DNA of 64,000 nucleotides from Ooceraea biroi (GCF_003672135.1 NC_039507.1:5409624-5473623); one strand, 5' to 3'; numbered from the stretch's first letter, positions 1 through 13,865 are shown. Made by a program: numbers and translations. Notes: generated from the letters alone by a model not told the origin.

Positions 1-3000
1 GAGGAATCAGGTAATGGACAACTCTCCGCTCTGATTATCCATTCCGGAATTACCATAAAGTGTGAAACTGGAACGTGCTATCGAGCGAGATGCGTGTCTA
101 GCGGAGAGGAGATCTTTATGTAACACATCACCACCGAGCGATCGGTATTACATAAAGTAAGCGCATGCCACGGCTGTTACGAGTACGCGCGAATTTGTTA
201 ATGTATTGTCGCCTAATGTCATACTTGTCTACTTGTTTTCTCGCGCGGTTGTCAACGCGATGTAACACGTTCTCGGAATGGGAAGATAGATGTCAATAAT
301 TAATATTTGACTCAAGGCTGTTTTACACGAAGATACGCGTTTAGAAAACGAACATGAAGAAGAGCATGTACTTAATTGATCATCACGCAGGATATTCCCT
401 TAAAAACAATTCAATTGGAATGGGATATTATGGTCATTTGAAATGTTTTTTTTGAACGTGATCACAAAATTCTGGGTCTATCGTTAGGTATATACATGAT
501 ACATACTTAATTATGAATAAAATCAGCTCGGCTAATCGTAATACCTGTAATTCAGAATTGATAATAATGATACAGTTATTAATTTTTTAACGAGTTTCTA
601 ATGTATATTGAATAAATAATATTTTTATCGTTGACAAATATCTCGTTACTTCAGTTCTATGTCGCAATTATCTTAACAATTATCGTATTAATTATCGTAT
701 ATAGGATCTCGTCAATCCTGATAATTATTGAATGTATCAATCATCTCCTATATCTCTCATTATCTCTGTTAGTCGTCTAACACGGTCATCAGTAATCAAT
801 AACTATTAATAATACATTCAATGAGAAATTATATCTTTGATAGCTTTCAGATATTATTTAAATCAAGATGGATTTGCGGCAACGTAGTTGGAGATATAAT
901 TTTATTAGCTCGCGCCAAGAATTCCCGAAGATAACGGTACCAGACAGTGGAAAACTTTATTCACTCTGAAGATGATCGGTATCGGATTCTTCGTCGTCCT
1001 TTCCCCTCCATCATCGTCTTTTATTGGCACACGACGAGGATGAAAGTTTCTCTTTAAGCTTGCAAGCGGTAGCTTTTACATAATTGAGGGCAGGTAACTC
1101 TCCCGCCGACAGTTTTCTACCCTCTATCCTTTCGCCCTCGTATATCCTCCACTATGTATGCTGCGATCGCCCAATAGGTATTGCCCAGACATTTCTAGAG
1201 CAAGGTCGTGATCCGCACGGGCGCGGATCGCTTCGCTACCGGGAAATGTAATCTCGAGGCGTTTCAAGTTCATGCGGCCATTATAATTGGATCAGTCGAC
1301 GATCCCGTTTATTTGGCTGCTGCTCATCAACTGCCTGTTTGTCAAGTTTATTAATATGGGTTGAGTATTGGGACCAATTAGATTGTTTGTTCGCAAGGAC
1401 CAGTCTAGTATTCTGTTGCGGATTCGTAGCCAACTATAATGGAATACTAATGAGATGATCTCTTGTAGCTAGCAAGAAGGCAGATTTTGATGTTTGACGT
1501 ATTAAATATCTACCTCAAATATAATCTCGAAATTTTCAAGCTCACGCAGCAATTAAATAAAATGAATGAAGGCAAATTCAGGTAGCAAAATATTAGATTG
1601 AATTCCGATAATTGTTATTGACAACGAGAGATCTATATAAAAACAATTTTTTTGCTGGCTAGCTTGAATGGGAAGGCTAACAGGTGTTTGACAAATGTTA
1701 AATCGCGCAGTTTAGAAACTTTAAATACAGGAGATAATTACAAGGAGCTATGTCCATGAAATAAAGCGAAGATACTTGAGGATTACGCGCTAGCTGAGGC
1801 GCGAGATTTTTGACGGATATTCGCATCGCTGCTGCGAAAAAGTGCTATCGTCTTGCGCAATCGAAGTGCGATGACATCGGGCGCGCGAGCGCGGGTGACA
1901 CTTCTTCCATCTGGTTCTAAACGGAGTGCAGACGCGAGCACGGACGCGATCGGAAACCAGCTGGTCGGTTGAAAATTGCAGAGGCCTTGTTCGGGTCTGC
2001 CCTATCATTAGGTAGTTTGCAAATTTAAACAATGGTTTCCTACTACTGCTAACGCGAACCACCATCGTGCTGGAGCACACGGTTACGGTCGGCCCATTAC
2101 GTAACCGGCCGAGAGGGATCACGTGATGACCCTGATTGGGAGCAAAGCCGACGGGCAAGGAGGCCCGTGATTGCATACGAAAATAAAGAAATGACAATCG
2201 AAAGCGCAAAAAAAGATCGCGCTTGATTGTTGAAGTATACAATTGTGATAGATCGCGACGATAGTTTTATCGAGAGTGATCTTCACATTGAGCGAAACAC
2301 TGTTGACGATCGTTTTAAACTCGGCATAGAGCAATTGCAGCATTCATTAATTGTTACACTGTACAATGCTAATGATCCTTTAATTGTTCTTCAGTAGCCT
2401 TCAGCAAGCTTTCCATAGAAAAAGGTCCGTGGAAAAATACGTTGATGAGAAATATAAATGAAATTTTTATACATTTTTTAAATGATCTCCTTTTTTGTTG
2501 AAGTCAATTATTATTAATATGAAAAATATTGCAGACATATGCACAACTGTACAGTAATTGCATTATTTTCTTATTGGAATTTTTATAAAGGAAAAGCGGT
2601 TAACTTAAAAAAATATTTTCGGGCGTATTATATAATATTCCTATTGTTTTAATAAAAATAATAGATTTTTATCTATATTACTAATTTTATTATATTACTA
2701 AGGATACTTAGTAATATGATCTCGAAATACTTTATATAATTATTGTAAAACAAGTTGTTACGCTGACATACTTTCGTTTCATTTAAGAGGATTTGACGTT
2801 CCTATCGACTTAGCGATTATTTACCGAATCGCTTTGGAGTCGCTCCTTTTTTGCAAAGTTGTTTTATGTCTTAAATCTAGAGTTTTAAGCTTTAGACATA
2901 ATTCGAAGATTGTGGTTCTCACAATCTTATCATTTTTTACAACCGCTTCTACAAAGTGCATTTAACTTTAGAAGTGTTTTTACGATCTCTATTATTACGA

Positions 3001-5175
3001 TTAACTATCAAGATAAGCGCGGATAGTGGGCCATTACAGAGGATTTTTGTATTCACCTGACGGAAACGATCTCATTAATTGGTTGAATGAGGCACGTGCT
3101 ATACGGCGACGTTGGAAGCTAGTAATTGCATAATAAAAGGACATCGTTTCATTTAACATCTCGTATAATTAATCGACGAATAAAACATCACGATTCATGA
3201 CTGAAGCAACGGCATAGCGACAATCTCAGTTTCCTGCAGCGATAACGTTAGCCATACAAATGTGCTTCAAACGGAAAAGCCAAACTAATCTTGATTTTAT
3301 TGTCTAATGCTCAAGATACGTTTATCTTGAGTTATTTTCGTTATATTGCGGATTAATAGTATATATTTAACTATTTATTTTATTTATCATTTTTAAAGAG
3401 ACATTTATACGTATATATAAAAACATATATATATAAAGTAGTAAATAATGGAAATTTAATAGCAAGTGCAAACTATGATTAAAATGCAAAGCTTTAACAA
3501 ATAAACGCAAGTTCTAAAATAATAATGATTTTGATCGAGTTTTACGTAAAATTACTCGAAAAACAGTTGTAACAGGTGTGATTTTTGCACGATCTTATTC
3601 AACGGATTCTTCAAGCAGCGCGAGAGTGCTTCCGTTCTCACGTGTTCTGCATAATCGATTGTTCCTGACAGCGTCTTAATTGCATTCGAGTACGTACTGT
3701 AATCGAGAGAAGTTCGGATGTAATGACGCTACGCGCCTTCACCGAACGACGACGACCATGACGACGAATCCGTTCGAGTGGATAGACGTTCTAATTAAAT
3801 CCACTTCCGGATGAACAAAATCGAGCCGCGTCACGTCGCAAGGAATCAACTCACGGCGTCTCATTAGCGTTCAATCGGGATTTAGTCGAATCAATGTAAA
3901 AATCGCATAAGTCGCCGCCGAAGTTAATTAATGTCTTCCTCCAGCCGAATGAATTAATTGTGGAGCGAGCTTCCTTGCTAGACGCGACGCTCTCTCGAGC
4001 GATGGAAATAGACGAGGAACGGTCAGGCGTTCATACGGAATTGCACAACGTTCGCTGGTCCAGGGTCGGGGATGATAAAATAGCCACGAGACGTCTTAAT
4101 TGACCCGAGGGAATGCGCAAATATGAACTATGCGCCTACATACAACATGTGCAATCGGCCACGCATATATATGCATTGTCTCGTCTCCGCGAGAAACGCT
4201 TTACGACGGGACTAATGACGCCGTTTGCGTCGCGGATTAATCATTCTGAACGAACGAACGAGCGTTCTCGCAATTCGCTGCGATGCATTTATTTTTGCCG
4301 GGCGGTAATCGGAGAAAATCGCAGGATCGAAACGACCGATTCCAGACGACGCTGAGTTCTTGTAAGGATGGAAGTTTCGCATGTTTCGCAAAATTGAATG
4401 CAGATCGAGACATCTCAGATGCGATATCAAAAAGGTACCTATTTATAGAAGCTAGAGATTGAAGCTGTTCAAAACAGATTTATCATTCGATATATAATAA
4501 TTGATATTTCTCTCCAAGTTATTTAAGTAATTGTTAGATAATTATGTCAAATAAACAGGGTTTATTGAAAGTATATAGCCTAGTCGCGGTTATAATAAAA
4601 TTCGATATTATGATTCGCTCATTATGTTGAAGTAAAAGATTTTCCGGGATGTATCATTTCTAGCAGTCGATTGCACTTGCCAGAAGACTTGATGCAATTG
4701 ACGGAACTGTTGAAATTCTTCTGCGAATGCACTTGTGTTACGTAAGGAGACTGTTCGTTCGTGAAATTCACCAGTGTACTAGAATAGGTGCTGGAAACGA
4801 TGCGAGATAATTAAAAGCGAGCAATAAAATTATCGTACGGCAGTACAGTAAGATTTGTAATAAGACGCGATATTCGAAGCAGAATCCTTTGCATTTCCAC
4901 GTGTTTAATTGAATGTAATGATTTTAATTGAATTTTAATTGAATGTCTTGCTTGACGCATATCGAGAAAGATATAATAGAACGATAGAAGAACAAAAGAG
5001 CTGCAAGAAGAAACACAGTTAGAGATAAGACCGAATAAATAAACATGTGTTAAATATGAAAAAGATATGAATGTAATTTTATATGAGGTTTATGCGTTAC
5101 TATTTTGAAGGCTTTTTTTCAATTCTTAAATTATCAATTATAACAATATTGTCCATTTTGAAATGTGTGTAACTG
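1..5175. other. AT-rich non-coding DNA (presumed HCN intron)
   Basis: There are only short, overlapping frames on both strands, none with a family resemblance. Slightly less AT-rich patches lie at about 950-1350, 1790-2160 and 3600-4370. No HCN S1 or later exon was found on the minus strand, and no RNA gene was recognised. Confidence 0.5.
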
Positions 5176-5437
5176 CACTGAGAAAAAAATGTAATTGATC
5201 TTACGAAATGTTTTGTCACGGGCTACCAACAAAATATATACTTATTTCAACAAGTTATATATTGAATCAAATATATAATTGTTGGATTATAATTCTCATA
5301 TGTGTGATTACACATCCATATCCATAATCCAAGAACTACATATTTGTTTCAATATATAACTTGTTGAAATAAGTATATATTTTGTTGGCAGCCCGTGACA
5401 AAACATTTCGTAAGATCAATTACATTTTTTCTCAGTG
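5176..5437. mobile_element. 262-bp foldback element (MITE-like)
   Basis: The whole stretch is an almost complete inverted repeat. It starts CACTGAGAAAAAAATG and ends with the reverse complement, CATTTTTTCTCAGTG. Arms of about 115 bp match nearly perfectly, including TTACGAAATGTTTTGTCACG and the AT-rich inner part up to GTTGGATTAT. They differ by scattered changes such as ctacc against ctgcc and one base in an A run. The centre of about 30 bases is only loosely paired. There is no coding capacity and no clear target duplication. This is typical of a non-autonomous DNA transposon; the superfamily cannot be told from the ends. Confidence 0.85.
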
Positions 5438-8400
5438 TGTGCATAAAATTACAATACTTGAAAAACGAGAAGAAATTTCATTAATTGTATAACAATTTTT
5501 CAATTATTATTTAACAAGGCAACTTCTTAAGATTCAGTTATGAATATGAAATAATAACAGATTCGATCGAAAACAGTTGCAATAAATTTGATTCAAGAGC
5601 TTGAACATCGCAAATATTGTGATGTACAATTATTATATAACATTTAATTAGACTCATTGTCAGTTAGGAAAACCGAGTATTTCTATTGACCAACAACGAT
5701 ACATTCATTTATTGGATAAATGGAGCTATTTTATTAAAAGCATACAACAAATAATTGCATTTCTCCGCATTGTATCGGCTTTTTCCTACAGGCATACGGC
5801 GCGTGGTATTGCATTTTACGACATTCTTCGAATACTGCCTCGAGTAGCTGTAACAATAACGCGAAACGACAAAACCGACGGTGTTCATGACGATCATTGC
5901 GGGGAACCCTGATTTTCGTAATGCAAATTTATGTACTTCGGTCGTTCAAATGATCGCATATTTTTGCAACGGATAATGAACGTGGAGATTATTCTATAGA
6001 AAGGACCGCACCAGCACGTGCGAAGCAGGCGGACGAAGTTGTATTTTTATGAACGTCTTAATAAGCAAGACATTATGTATGCGAATAACATTTTATTGTC
6101 GGGTGTAGCGCCTATACCGCTGAGGAAATGTCGAATACGCGTGCGAAATTCGTACGTGTAACACCTGCAAATGGCCCGGAAACGTACCACCTAGTTATTT
6201 CTCAGCTCACTATTCGTCTATATATACGTCGTTATGCGTGACGAATGCATAAATAATTATTATAAAAAATTGCTGGCATATAATTATTTTACTCATTTAT
6301 TATACTATAAAATACTTTGAAATATTCATTCTATAAAATTCTATGCTATCTTTTGAAACATAAAAGTTAAATCTCAAGAAGTATTTTTCTTAGGATTACT
6401 AAATTGTGATAAAATTCACAAATGTTAAAAATTTCTTTAAGTGTAAAATACATAGGTAGTTATTACATTTTTTGTATAATTCAAGATACGTTCTCGTAAG
6501 TTATATTTGATTAAAAATTAGATGCAGTATTAGATTTTAGATTTCAAGATACACTCGATAAAATACCGAGGACAACGCATCGATCGTTATTGGTTGATAG
6601 ACTGGCGAGTCTACAGAGAATTACTGATCGGCGTGCATGCATACTCAATTGAGTGCGACACAATATTCCTTGTTATGAATTTCGATGAGAATAAGTCCAT
6701 ATTCAGTTGCCTGATAATAATCTGATACATATTTATGATAGATTTAATAGATTCGGAAATACTAGCTTATTATGCTTTCTCTAAAACATATTTGTAAATG
6801 AAAGTATTTAATTAAAAAACTTAAGTATTTAATTAAGTAAATTAAAATAAAAGTGAAAGTATATGTAATCTAAATTGCAGTAAGTTTATAATATCTAATA
6901 TTTATACATATATTTTATCTTATTCCGAATAGATTGTCAGAATAAAACTAAATTAAAGTTACATTGTTAATAATGTGTATCACACATACGCGTACACGCT
7001 ATGTATGTAATTCACGTAAATTTTCAATTTCATTGAAACGTTTCTTTTGAAAGACATTTTTCTTTAAAGAGATTTTTTCTCATAACTAATTTCAATAAAT
7101 TGTTCAGCGATATCTTCACATACAATGAAACTACGTATAAATATCACTCCTCGAATAAGAATTATCATCAGGCTCTCAAGTGTAATCAGCTGACATGTGA
7201 TCGAACTTCGTCATAGCAACGTGCCGTCAGTGACATCGTAGCCTCCAGTTTAATCGGATGATTATTCTGAGATCATTCTTACGGCTGATGTGTCGGACCA
7301 GACGGCAATATACTCGTACATATATAAGCGCACGGTTGTAACTGGCTCAAGCCAGACCGGCTGTTCTCCTTTCCAGACCTCTTCTTTATCCTTTTGAGAA
7401 TCACTTTCCTCGCAGTTTGGTTTTTATTCCGTTAATTTCTGGAACGTCGCAGAACCGCTTTTGCCGAGTCTTAATCTCTTTAATGTTGGATAATCGGCTG
7501 TTCCGCGAATACGCGCAAGCAAGACGTTCGCGGTGGATCTCCCACGTTTCCGCCGAAACTTTCCTGCTCGTTCCTTAATTCAATCGACGTACAATAGCCC
7601 ATTTCTTGGAGCCATCTGCCGAAGCGAACGTTAAATAACAGCTTCGTCCTCGTGGAGGCCAGAGTCGACAAGAGATTCACAGAAACGCGAAGCTTTTGCC
7701 GTCTACATCGTAACGCAATCATTTACGTAGATGACGAGCATTTTGTGGTCAACGCTTCTTAGTGTTATATAAATTATAAAACCGTGCGATTGCACGATGC
7801 ATACTTATTCATGTTTAGAATACGAATTTTCGCCTGTTACATCATCGCCTCATTCGGCCGTTTCGCTCGTGAATTGCCTAATCACGCGCTGTCATAAAAT
7901 CCTAGCTCATCATTAACGCGCTTCAGACACCAAGTTTGAATGACGAGGACAACGACTTCAAAATTTGATGACGAGCGATTCAGCGATATCCAGTTTGCCT
8001 CGTGTATAAATAATGTCCCTGCCGATACACACGTACGGCCTTACTGCGATCCGAATACAGTTCCACGTACTCCCGTTTGAATACGTAATTTTACAGCTTC
8101 TTGAATACGCGTATATTGTCGCGCTACGTGTCTGCATACAGATGCAATTGCTTATCTGCCTCTAATCTCGTGATTCACATGGATGTACGTACACGCAATT
8201 TTTGTAAGTGCTGATCGGGAATACTCAGTGTTTAGTAATCATTTAGTGGTGAGTATTTCGCATTTGGTTTAGCAGATTCATAAAAGCTATTGAACAATAT
8301 TTAATGAATATTTGAAGATTGATCCTGAACTATTAACCCTGGAAATTTAAAGTGCTAATGGATTCATTAAAACTTCGAAGTCGGCAAGCTGAATGCATTC

Positions 8401-8651
8401 TTTCTACGCGGTAGTTAATGTATATTCTTGTGAAGATAGTGAATAAAATTTGTGTTAATCGCTTATTAATTTATATATATATATATATATACACTACATC
8501 GTGCTTCATTTTAATTTGGCATTTCAATTGAACTATACATGCCTTCGATTTTACTGAAAATTATTTAAGGAATATGCGCAATTACATTTAGTCCGCGAAT
8601 TGTATAATGATGATTTAAAGTGCTGTTTTTGTATCAATTACAAATGACTTC
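5438..8651. other. AT-rich non-coding DNA
   Basis: There is no supportable gene. At about 7318-7328 the plus strand reads catatataagc, a TATA-like sequence, followed by an imperfect palindrome CTGGCTCAAGCCAG at about 7340; no transcript can be tied to it. A short frame at 7480-7722 (minus) is unassigned. Confidence 0.5.
8472..8491. repeat. (TA)n microsatellite
   Basis: Ten TA units, about 160 bp before the 167-codon open frame. Confidence 0.9.
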
Positions 8652-9155
8652 ATGTACTGTCTCCATATTGTAGACCAAACGGTACTGTATTGCTTTGCTG
8701 CAGATCCGCTCGCGTTGACAAATCGGTTGGCCAATATCCAACTTGTACTCGACCATTGTACCTCACCGCGATTTTTCCTCGTTACTGTCGTAGGTGCGAC
8801 ATTGCTGAGATCAGTCTTTTGGAATGTGGTTTTAATCGCTAATTACTCTCGAAGAGCTGGTCTTAATGAAAGTCAGACTAGAATAGACGATTGCGCAGCA
8901 ATTCGGCGTCGCCAGATATCGCGCCGTAACGACGCAATGGTCATTCAGATAACAGTAATTGTTTCCTGTTTAAATATCACGTTGCAGACATTCGTTTTTT
9001 TCCTTACGAAACTCGGCGAGAAATTAGCGCACCTCGAATACATTGCATCGCACGAAGTCGAGCAATATTATGACCGAGATTTTAACGACTTATGTTTTAA
9101 TAAGATGTCGAGAAAATTATCATTCTTCGTGAAGATATTGCTGCAGTACTACTAA
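8652..9155 (+). CDS. Unrecognised 167-codon open frame with two hydrophobic segments
   Basis: An ATG-started frame of 167 codons runs through a stretch that is less AT-rich than its surroundings, which makes pure chance less likely than for most frames here. I do not recognise a family. Residues about 41-66 are hydrophobic (FFLVTVVGATLL, then VVLIANY), followed by a basic loop with IRRRQISRR, then a second hydrophobic segment at about 95-120 (VIQITVIVSCLN, LQTFVFFL). The tail is charged and ends in FFVKILLQYY. A TAA lies in frame 12 codons upstream of the ATG. It sits in the presumed HCN intron on the opposite strand. It could be one exon or a remnant of a small membrane protein gene, or a random open frame. 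Confidence 0.22.
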   Translation: MYCLHIVDQTVLYCFAADPLALTNRLANIQLVLDHCTSPRFFLVTVVGATLLRSVFWNVVLIANYSRRAGLNESQTRIDDCAAIRRRQISRRNDAMVIQITVIVSCLNITLQTFVFFLTKLGEKLAHLEYIASHEVEQYYDRDFNDLCFNKMSRKLSFFVKILLQYY

Positions 9156-12100
9156 TGCATTTTATAATACTTTGGAGCACGGATAGCTGAAACTATCTGG
9201 AAATAGCTGGAGTTTCGTTGTATTTTCGCTTCTTTGTTGAAATTTGCTACTTAACTCCAGTCTGCCGGAGATGGACAATTTGTTCGCTGATGACTTCAAA
9301 CATTCGTGCAATAATTGCCGCTTAGTACTAGTGAGAAAGTACGTTTCTTTCTTACAGTATTTTCAAAGTAACTAAAAAGGATAGATATATGTTAATCAGT
9401 AAAATGTTTTTCATTAGAATGTAAAGTATTATAGAGACAAATTTAATGCTAAAAAATGCGCAAAAGTTGGAATTTTCTCTACTGTGAGGAACAAAAACAT
9501 GTCTCTCAAAATATAAACTTTTTCGCGTTGATCCGAGATATAGAAAAAGGTACAACTTTCGATGCTCGGATACGATAAATCACTTGAATCAAGAGTTTAG
9601 AGTTTAGTTTTGTATATCTTAACATTATGGTCGATAAATCAAGTATGAAGAGAGCGGGTTTTTATACAATTTAACACGATAGGTGGAAGAAAAGGGAAGG
9701 TAAAATCTCGTTCAGTATCGAGCGTTGTAGTTTATGCTCGCTTTTACGATGCTTGCTCTCTCGTGTTTACAGGAACTCCTCCTCTCGGGAAAGAAAGTGT
9801 ATTCTTCTGAGTGTTGTGAGTCTCGACCATCAAGTTATATTCACTGCGGCAATTCCGAACACGGAACGGAGACGAGTATGTGCACAACCGCTATGTTTCA
9901 TAAGGGAAACAATTCTATATTCTGTTTTCTGTGGACGTCTGCGTAGGAATAAAAGTTTCCGTTCCGTGACATCTTGGTAAGAATGCAACCCCTTTCAAGC
10001 TGCATGTGTAACAATATTTTTGTCTAATTTCGCATTATCATATCCCTGAGAGAGACATCGCTGTCTGTATGATATTATTATGAACATCACGTACCGCACA
10101 AGGCAAACGCTCCATGAATTACAAATTCGTAAAACGTACACGACATGAAGGACAGCGATTTGATGACCATGTATTTAACAAGAAGGAAATGAGGTTGCGA
10201 CGCACTTTGTCAAATATTCCGCGTATTAACTTTTATAATCAAATAATAAATAATAAACTTTTATAATCGTGATAAAGCTTTCAACAAGAAAGCACGATTT
10301 ACGCTTTTACAATTATCAATATAGATATATCCAAAATATCGTTACGAATAATTTCGTAATTTGAACGTAATTCAATTATCTCTTTCTCGTTATATCATGA
10401 TTCGCCATTTAATAGTGCTAGTCCATAAAAGTTTGTCGAGAAGTTCTGCCTCCCGTCTTACTTGGCCCGTCTTACTAGACATGTTCAAGCGTCAAACACA
10501 GAAAGTTTGGTCGATTGTTGGAGACGCTCACATCGATGGCGTATCAAGGGACCTCGTTAATAATTGTTTAGGATAGATCTCCATTAACGTGATCCTGCTA
10601 TAGAGACATGTACATGTCCGGGATATTCGGATTAATGAACTGTTCACAAAGCCGACATTACGGTCAGCTACATGGCGCGCGTTATTGGATATTTCGGCTA
10701 TCGTTTATCTGGTCTAAAGATCAAAGTGCACATTTCATTTAGGCATGTGCCGAGCCAAACCGCGACATGGCGACCCTGATTTTACACGTATCTATGTTAG
10801 TTTCCTACAACCTCTATAAACATTTTGTGGATCAGACAGAAATTATTTAATGAAAAATTTTTTAATGAAAAATTTATGTCTCGCAATACAACACGATAAA
10901 AAGCGAAAAATTTTTTTAATTGGTGAAATTGATGATATGAGATAATACATATGGCTGTGAATTATAATTGAATAAATAATATTTAATTGAAAATAAATAA
11001 TATAATTGAATAATAATATTTAATTTTTAAGCAACATGTTTGCTTTTAAAACATGTGCATTTGATAGATACACGATACATTAATTTATAAAAATATTATT
11101 TAAATGTCGAGTATTGCACTTATGTTTTTCATTAATTGGATTGCGTTTATTTGTAAATATTTTATGTTACTGAAATAATGTTCAAAATTATTATTGCTGC
11201 TCTTTTGAATGAGAAAACATCAATAATAATGTACTTGCGCGTTTAAATAATAAAACCGTTAATTCGAGCGCACGCTCGCTGTATTAGATTAAGGCAAAAC
11301 AGACAACGTACATCGCATAAAAAGCTTCCGCGAATTACATCGTGTACAAATCGGATACCCGATTTGTGATAATAATATATAATAATGACTGGAAAACGGA
11401 GTGCTGCCGATAATCGTTTGCATAATTTGGCAATTCGATATTAGCGCAACGCTAACGACGATCATCCGTTATGCTCGTTCCGCCAGAGAAATTCCATGGA
11501 AAATATTGCTATCATTAACGGGGGCGCGAATTAAAGTTTCAATGCCCACGAGATTCTCTCGGTTTCGTGGAATCTCATGGAGAATGCCGCGAGGATCCGA
11601 TGTCCTCCGCGTTACCGGTAATTAGCCAAGATACCGAACGGAAGCGTCGAGCAATTTCAGCCAATTGGAACGACAAACGCCGTCGCGGTTGAGTCAAGCG
11701 TTTCGCGCGTTATGGAACGGCGCTCTGTACTATGCACAGTTAATATCGGTCATTTGATACTGCAACGAGGCACCGGCTCACGCGTTTTCAACCGCGCGGA
11801 TTCTTTCCGTTAATTTCTCCCGCCATCAACAGGAAACTTGCCCGCCTCGGGAATAAAGATCGCTCGCGCGATTATGGGCGCTCGGCAGAAAATCCAATTC
11901 TTATAATTTTTTATAAAATGCTTCATTGGCGGTTGTTGTGCATCGAGCGATATCAATAGCTTCAATGTAGGCGTGAAGAAACTCAGAAAAAATGTCATAT
12001 TTCTTTCTCTGAAATATTTCGATCTTAAAACTGGGTAATTGGAAGATGTATGTTTAACATAATCAAGAATGAATTTTCTGAACGCGAATACTTTTAATGT

Positions 12101-13594
12101 TACGTTAGTTATAGCATATATGGAGCATGTCGCATAATCGCAATTTCTTTTCGCGTGATTAAATGCGAATTAAATGCTAATTCACCGCAAGGATCACCGT
12201 TAAGTCGAGAATTTGCGTTCATCGGCCATCCATTATCGTTCGGTGGACGGACAGGCACAGTTGAACGCTTATTGTCATTTTAATCGATACATTTCTCCTT
12301 AAACGATCACGAACGACTTGGCAGACGTGCCAAGATCCGCCACGACGAGCCGATAGCACACGTCCGGACTTCAACGACGGATTGTGACCCACCATCGATA
12401 AGGCAATTCCGTAGGAAGCGAAAGGCCTAAGGAAGCCTTCTTCCTGTGGCCATAAAGACCGCGCTATTTCGTCGCCGCACATATGTACATACACGACTGG
12501 ATCCATAATACTTGCGGGACCATTGAATATTCCGCGCGACCCAGATAGATCGAGACAGCGTGTGTATGTTCCACCCAGGTCAAACGCGCCCTTTTGTGAT
12601 CCTCGAAATCTATCCTGCTTTGCCTACTCGTGGAGACGTGCGCTCACTCGGACGACTCGAATAGCAAAAGCCCGTGCGAGGAACGATCCGGATACGGCAG
12701 ACATTTTATTGCGGCACAAAGACGCTACTTCACATTGCCCGAGCTCGGGGTCGCAGCAAAGTCTCGAAAAGTTTCGGGTTACGGGTAAGCCGACACGGCC
12801 CGTTGATTTACGCTCGCTCGGTCGCTCGCTCGCAGGTCACTTTCGTCATTTATCATTTTCACCATGCGCGATATTCTGCATATGTGCAACATTCGTCACA
12901 CACATTCCCCAATAATTCGTATAACAGATTTTTTTGTAATATTACGTATGACTGCAGTGACTGTAGTAGATTGCGTTCAAACTAAGATAATAAAATATTA
13001 AAATAAAAATTGACGACATAACGAGAATAATTTTTGTCGAAATAAACTGCATAACGAATAGCTTTCTTTGGTCGTGCCTTCTTTCACAGGATACATAGTG
13101 TAAGATTTCGAGTATCCCAAGACAAGGGATACAGAACAAGATCCCTTGATGCGATTTGTGAAATACTTACCCTCGTTACAAGAAATATTTCATTGTAACT
13201 TGTGAAACATTAGAAAATAAATTTGTATATTCTGTATCCTTATGGAGAATATGAATCTTATTATATGGCCATTTTAGTATTATCATGAATTACCTTTTTT
13301 CGCCAAAATTATTTATATTTAATTTTTTTTCGATAAGTTGTAATAATAAAGTAGTAAAATAGTTATAGATCTTACAAAAAAGCAAATGCTGAAACAACTT
13401 TCCTTTTTTTATGGAACGCGAGGACTGATCTCGCGCGCTGCTTTATTCGAACGGCTTTTATGTATGAAATCGCACGTAGAACTTTCTTCGCGGTATTTTT
13501 TAGCGGGACACGTTTTCCAACCGGAACGAATGCGGTAAGGCAAAATATTGATGCGGCCTGTTGAATGAGATCAGCTGATAGTCGAAGGACTCAC
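9156..13594. other. Non-coding DNA with a moderately GC-rich patch
   Basis: Mostly AT-rich. At 12.2-12.9 kb a GC-richer patch carries overlapping frames on both strands (12219-12506 minus, 12523-12915 plus) without recognisable product. At about 13170 the minus strand has an orphan donor-like ACGAGG before gtaagt, with no HCN-like exon before it. This lies downstream of the last HCN exon and is taken as intron. Confidence 0.5.
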
Positions 13595-13865
13595 CGAAAA
13601 CTGGAGCAAGGATGGATGACCCAGTGACCCGCGGCCTTTTGCCTGATTCGTTCCTTCATGAGCGCCTTCTTGCTACCAAACAACTTCATGGCCAGCTTGT
13701 TGTCTGTTGGCTGGAACAGGGCCTGAAGTTGATTTTTCAGGAAGCTCTGCTTGACCTCCTGGCCCGGGAGACCCGGGCCTGGCTCCTCCTTCGGGGTCCC
13801 ATAAAGGGAGACGTCGTCCACCCCGAAGTGGACCTTTCCGCTACCCTTGTAATTCATCTCGTTGC
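13595..13865 (-). CDS. Ih: HCN (Ih) channel, internal exon: conserved pre-S1 HCN domain
   Basis: This exon encodes the cytosolic segment directly before helix S1 of an HCN channel, a tetrameric K+/Na+ channel of the plasma membrane opened by hyperpolarization and modulated by cAMP. What is seen: an N-terminal part with VHFGVDDVSLYGTPKEEP, then QLQALFQPTDNKLAMKLFGS, a basic helix with KKALMKERIRQKAAG, and the end HWVIHPCSSFR. The family reads closely alike here (FGSQKAV..E..R.K.AG.WIIHP.S.FR), known as the Ion_trans_N or HCN domain. The acceptor is tgttgcag before GC AAC GAG and the donor is TTTTCG before gtgagt. The exon starts with the last two bases of a Gly codon and ends with two bases of the Arg codon. 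The next exon (S1 onward) was not found in the window. A GC-rich near-palindrome sits in the GPGLPG coding stretch. I am sure of the family; the exact edges rest on splice consensus. Confidence 0.93.

Noticed and set aside
1370..1470. Plus-strand peptide with EYWDQLDCLF, reminiscent of the start of HCN helix S1
   Set aside because: It is on the wrong strand for the gene, is not followed by a hydrophobic S1-like helix, and ends at a stop. It is a chance match.
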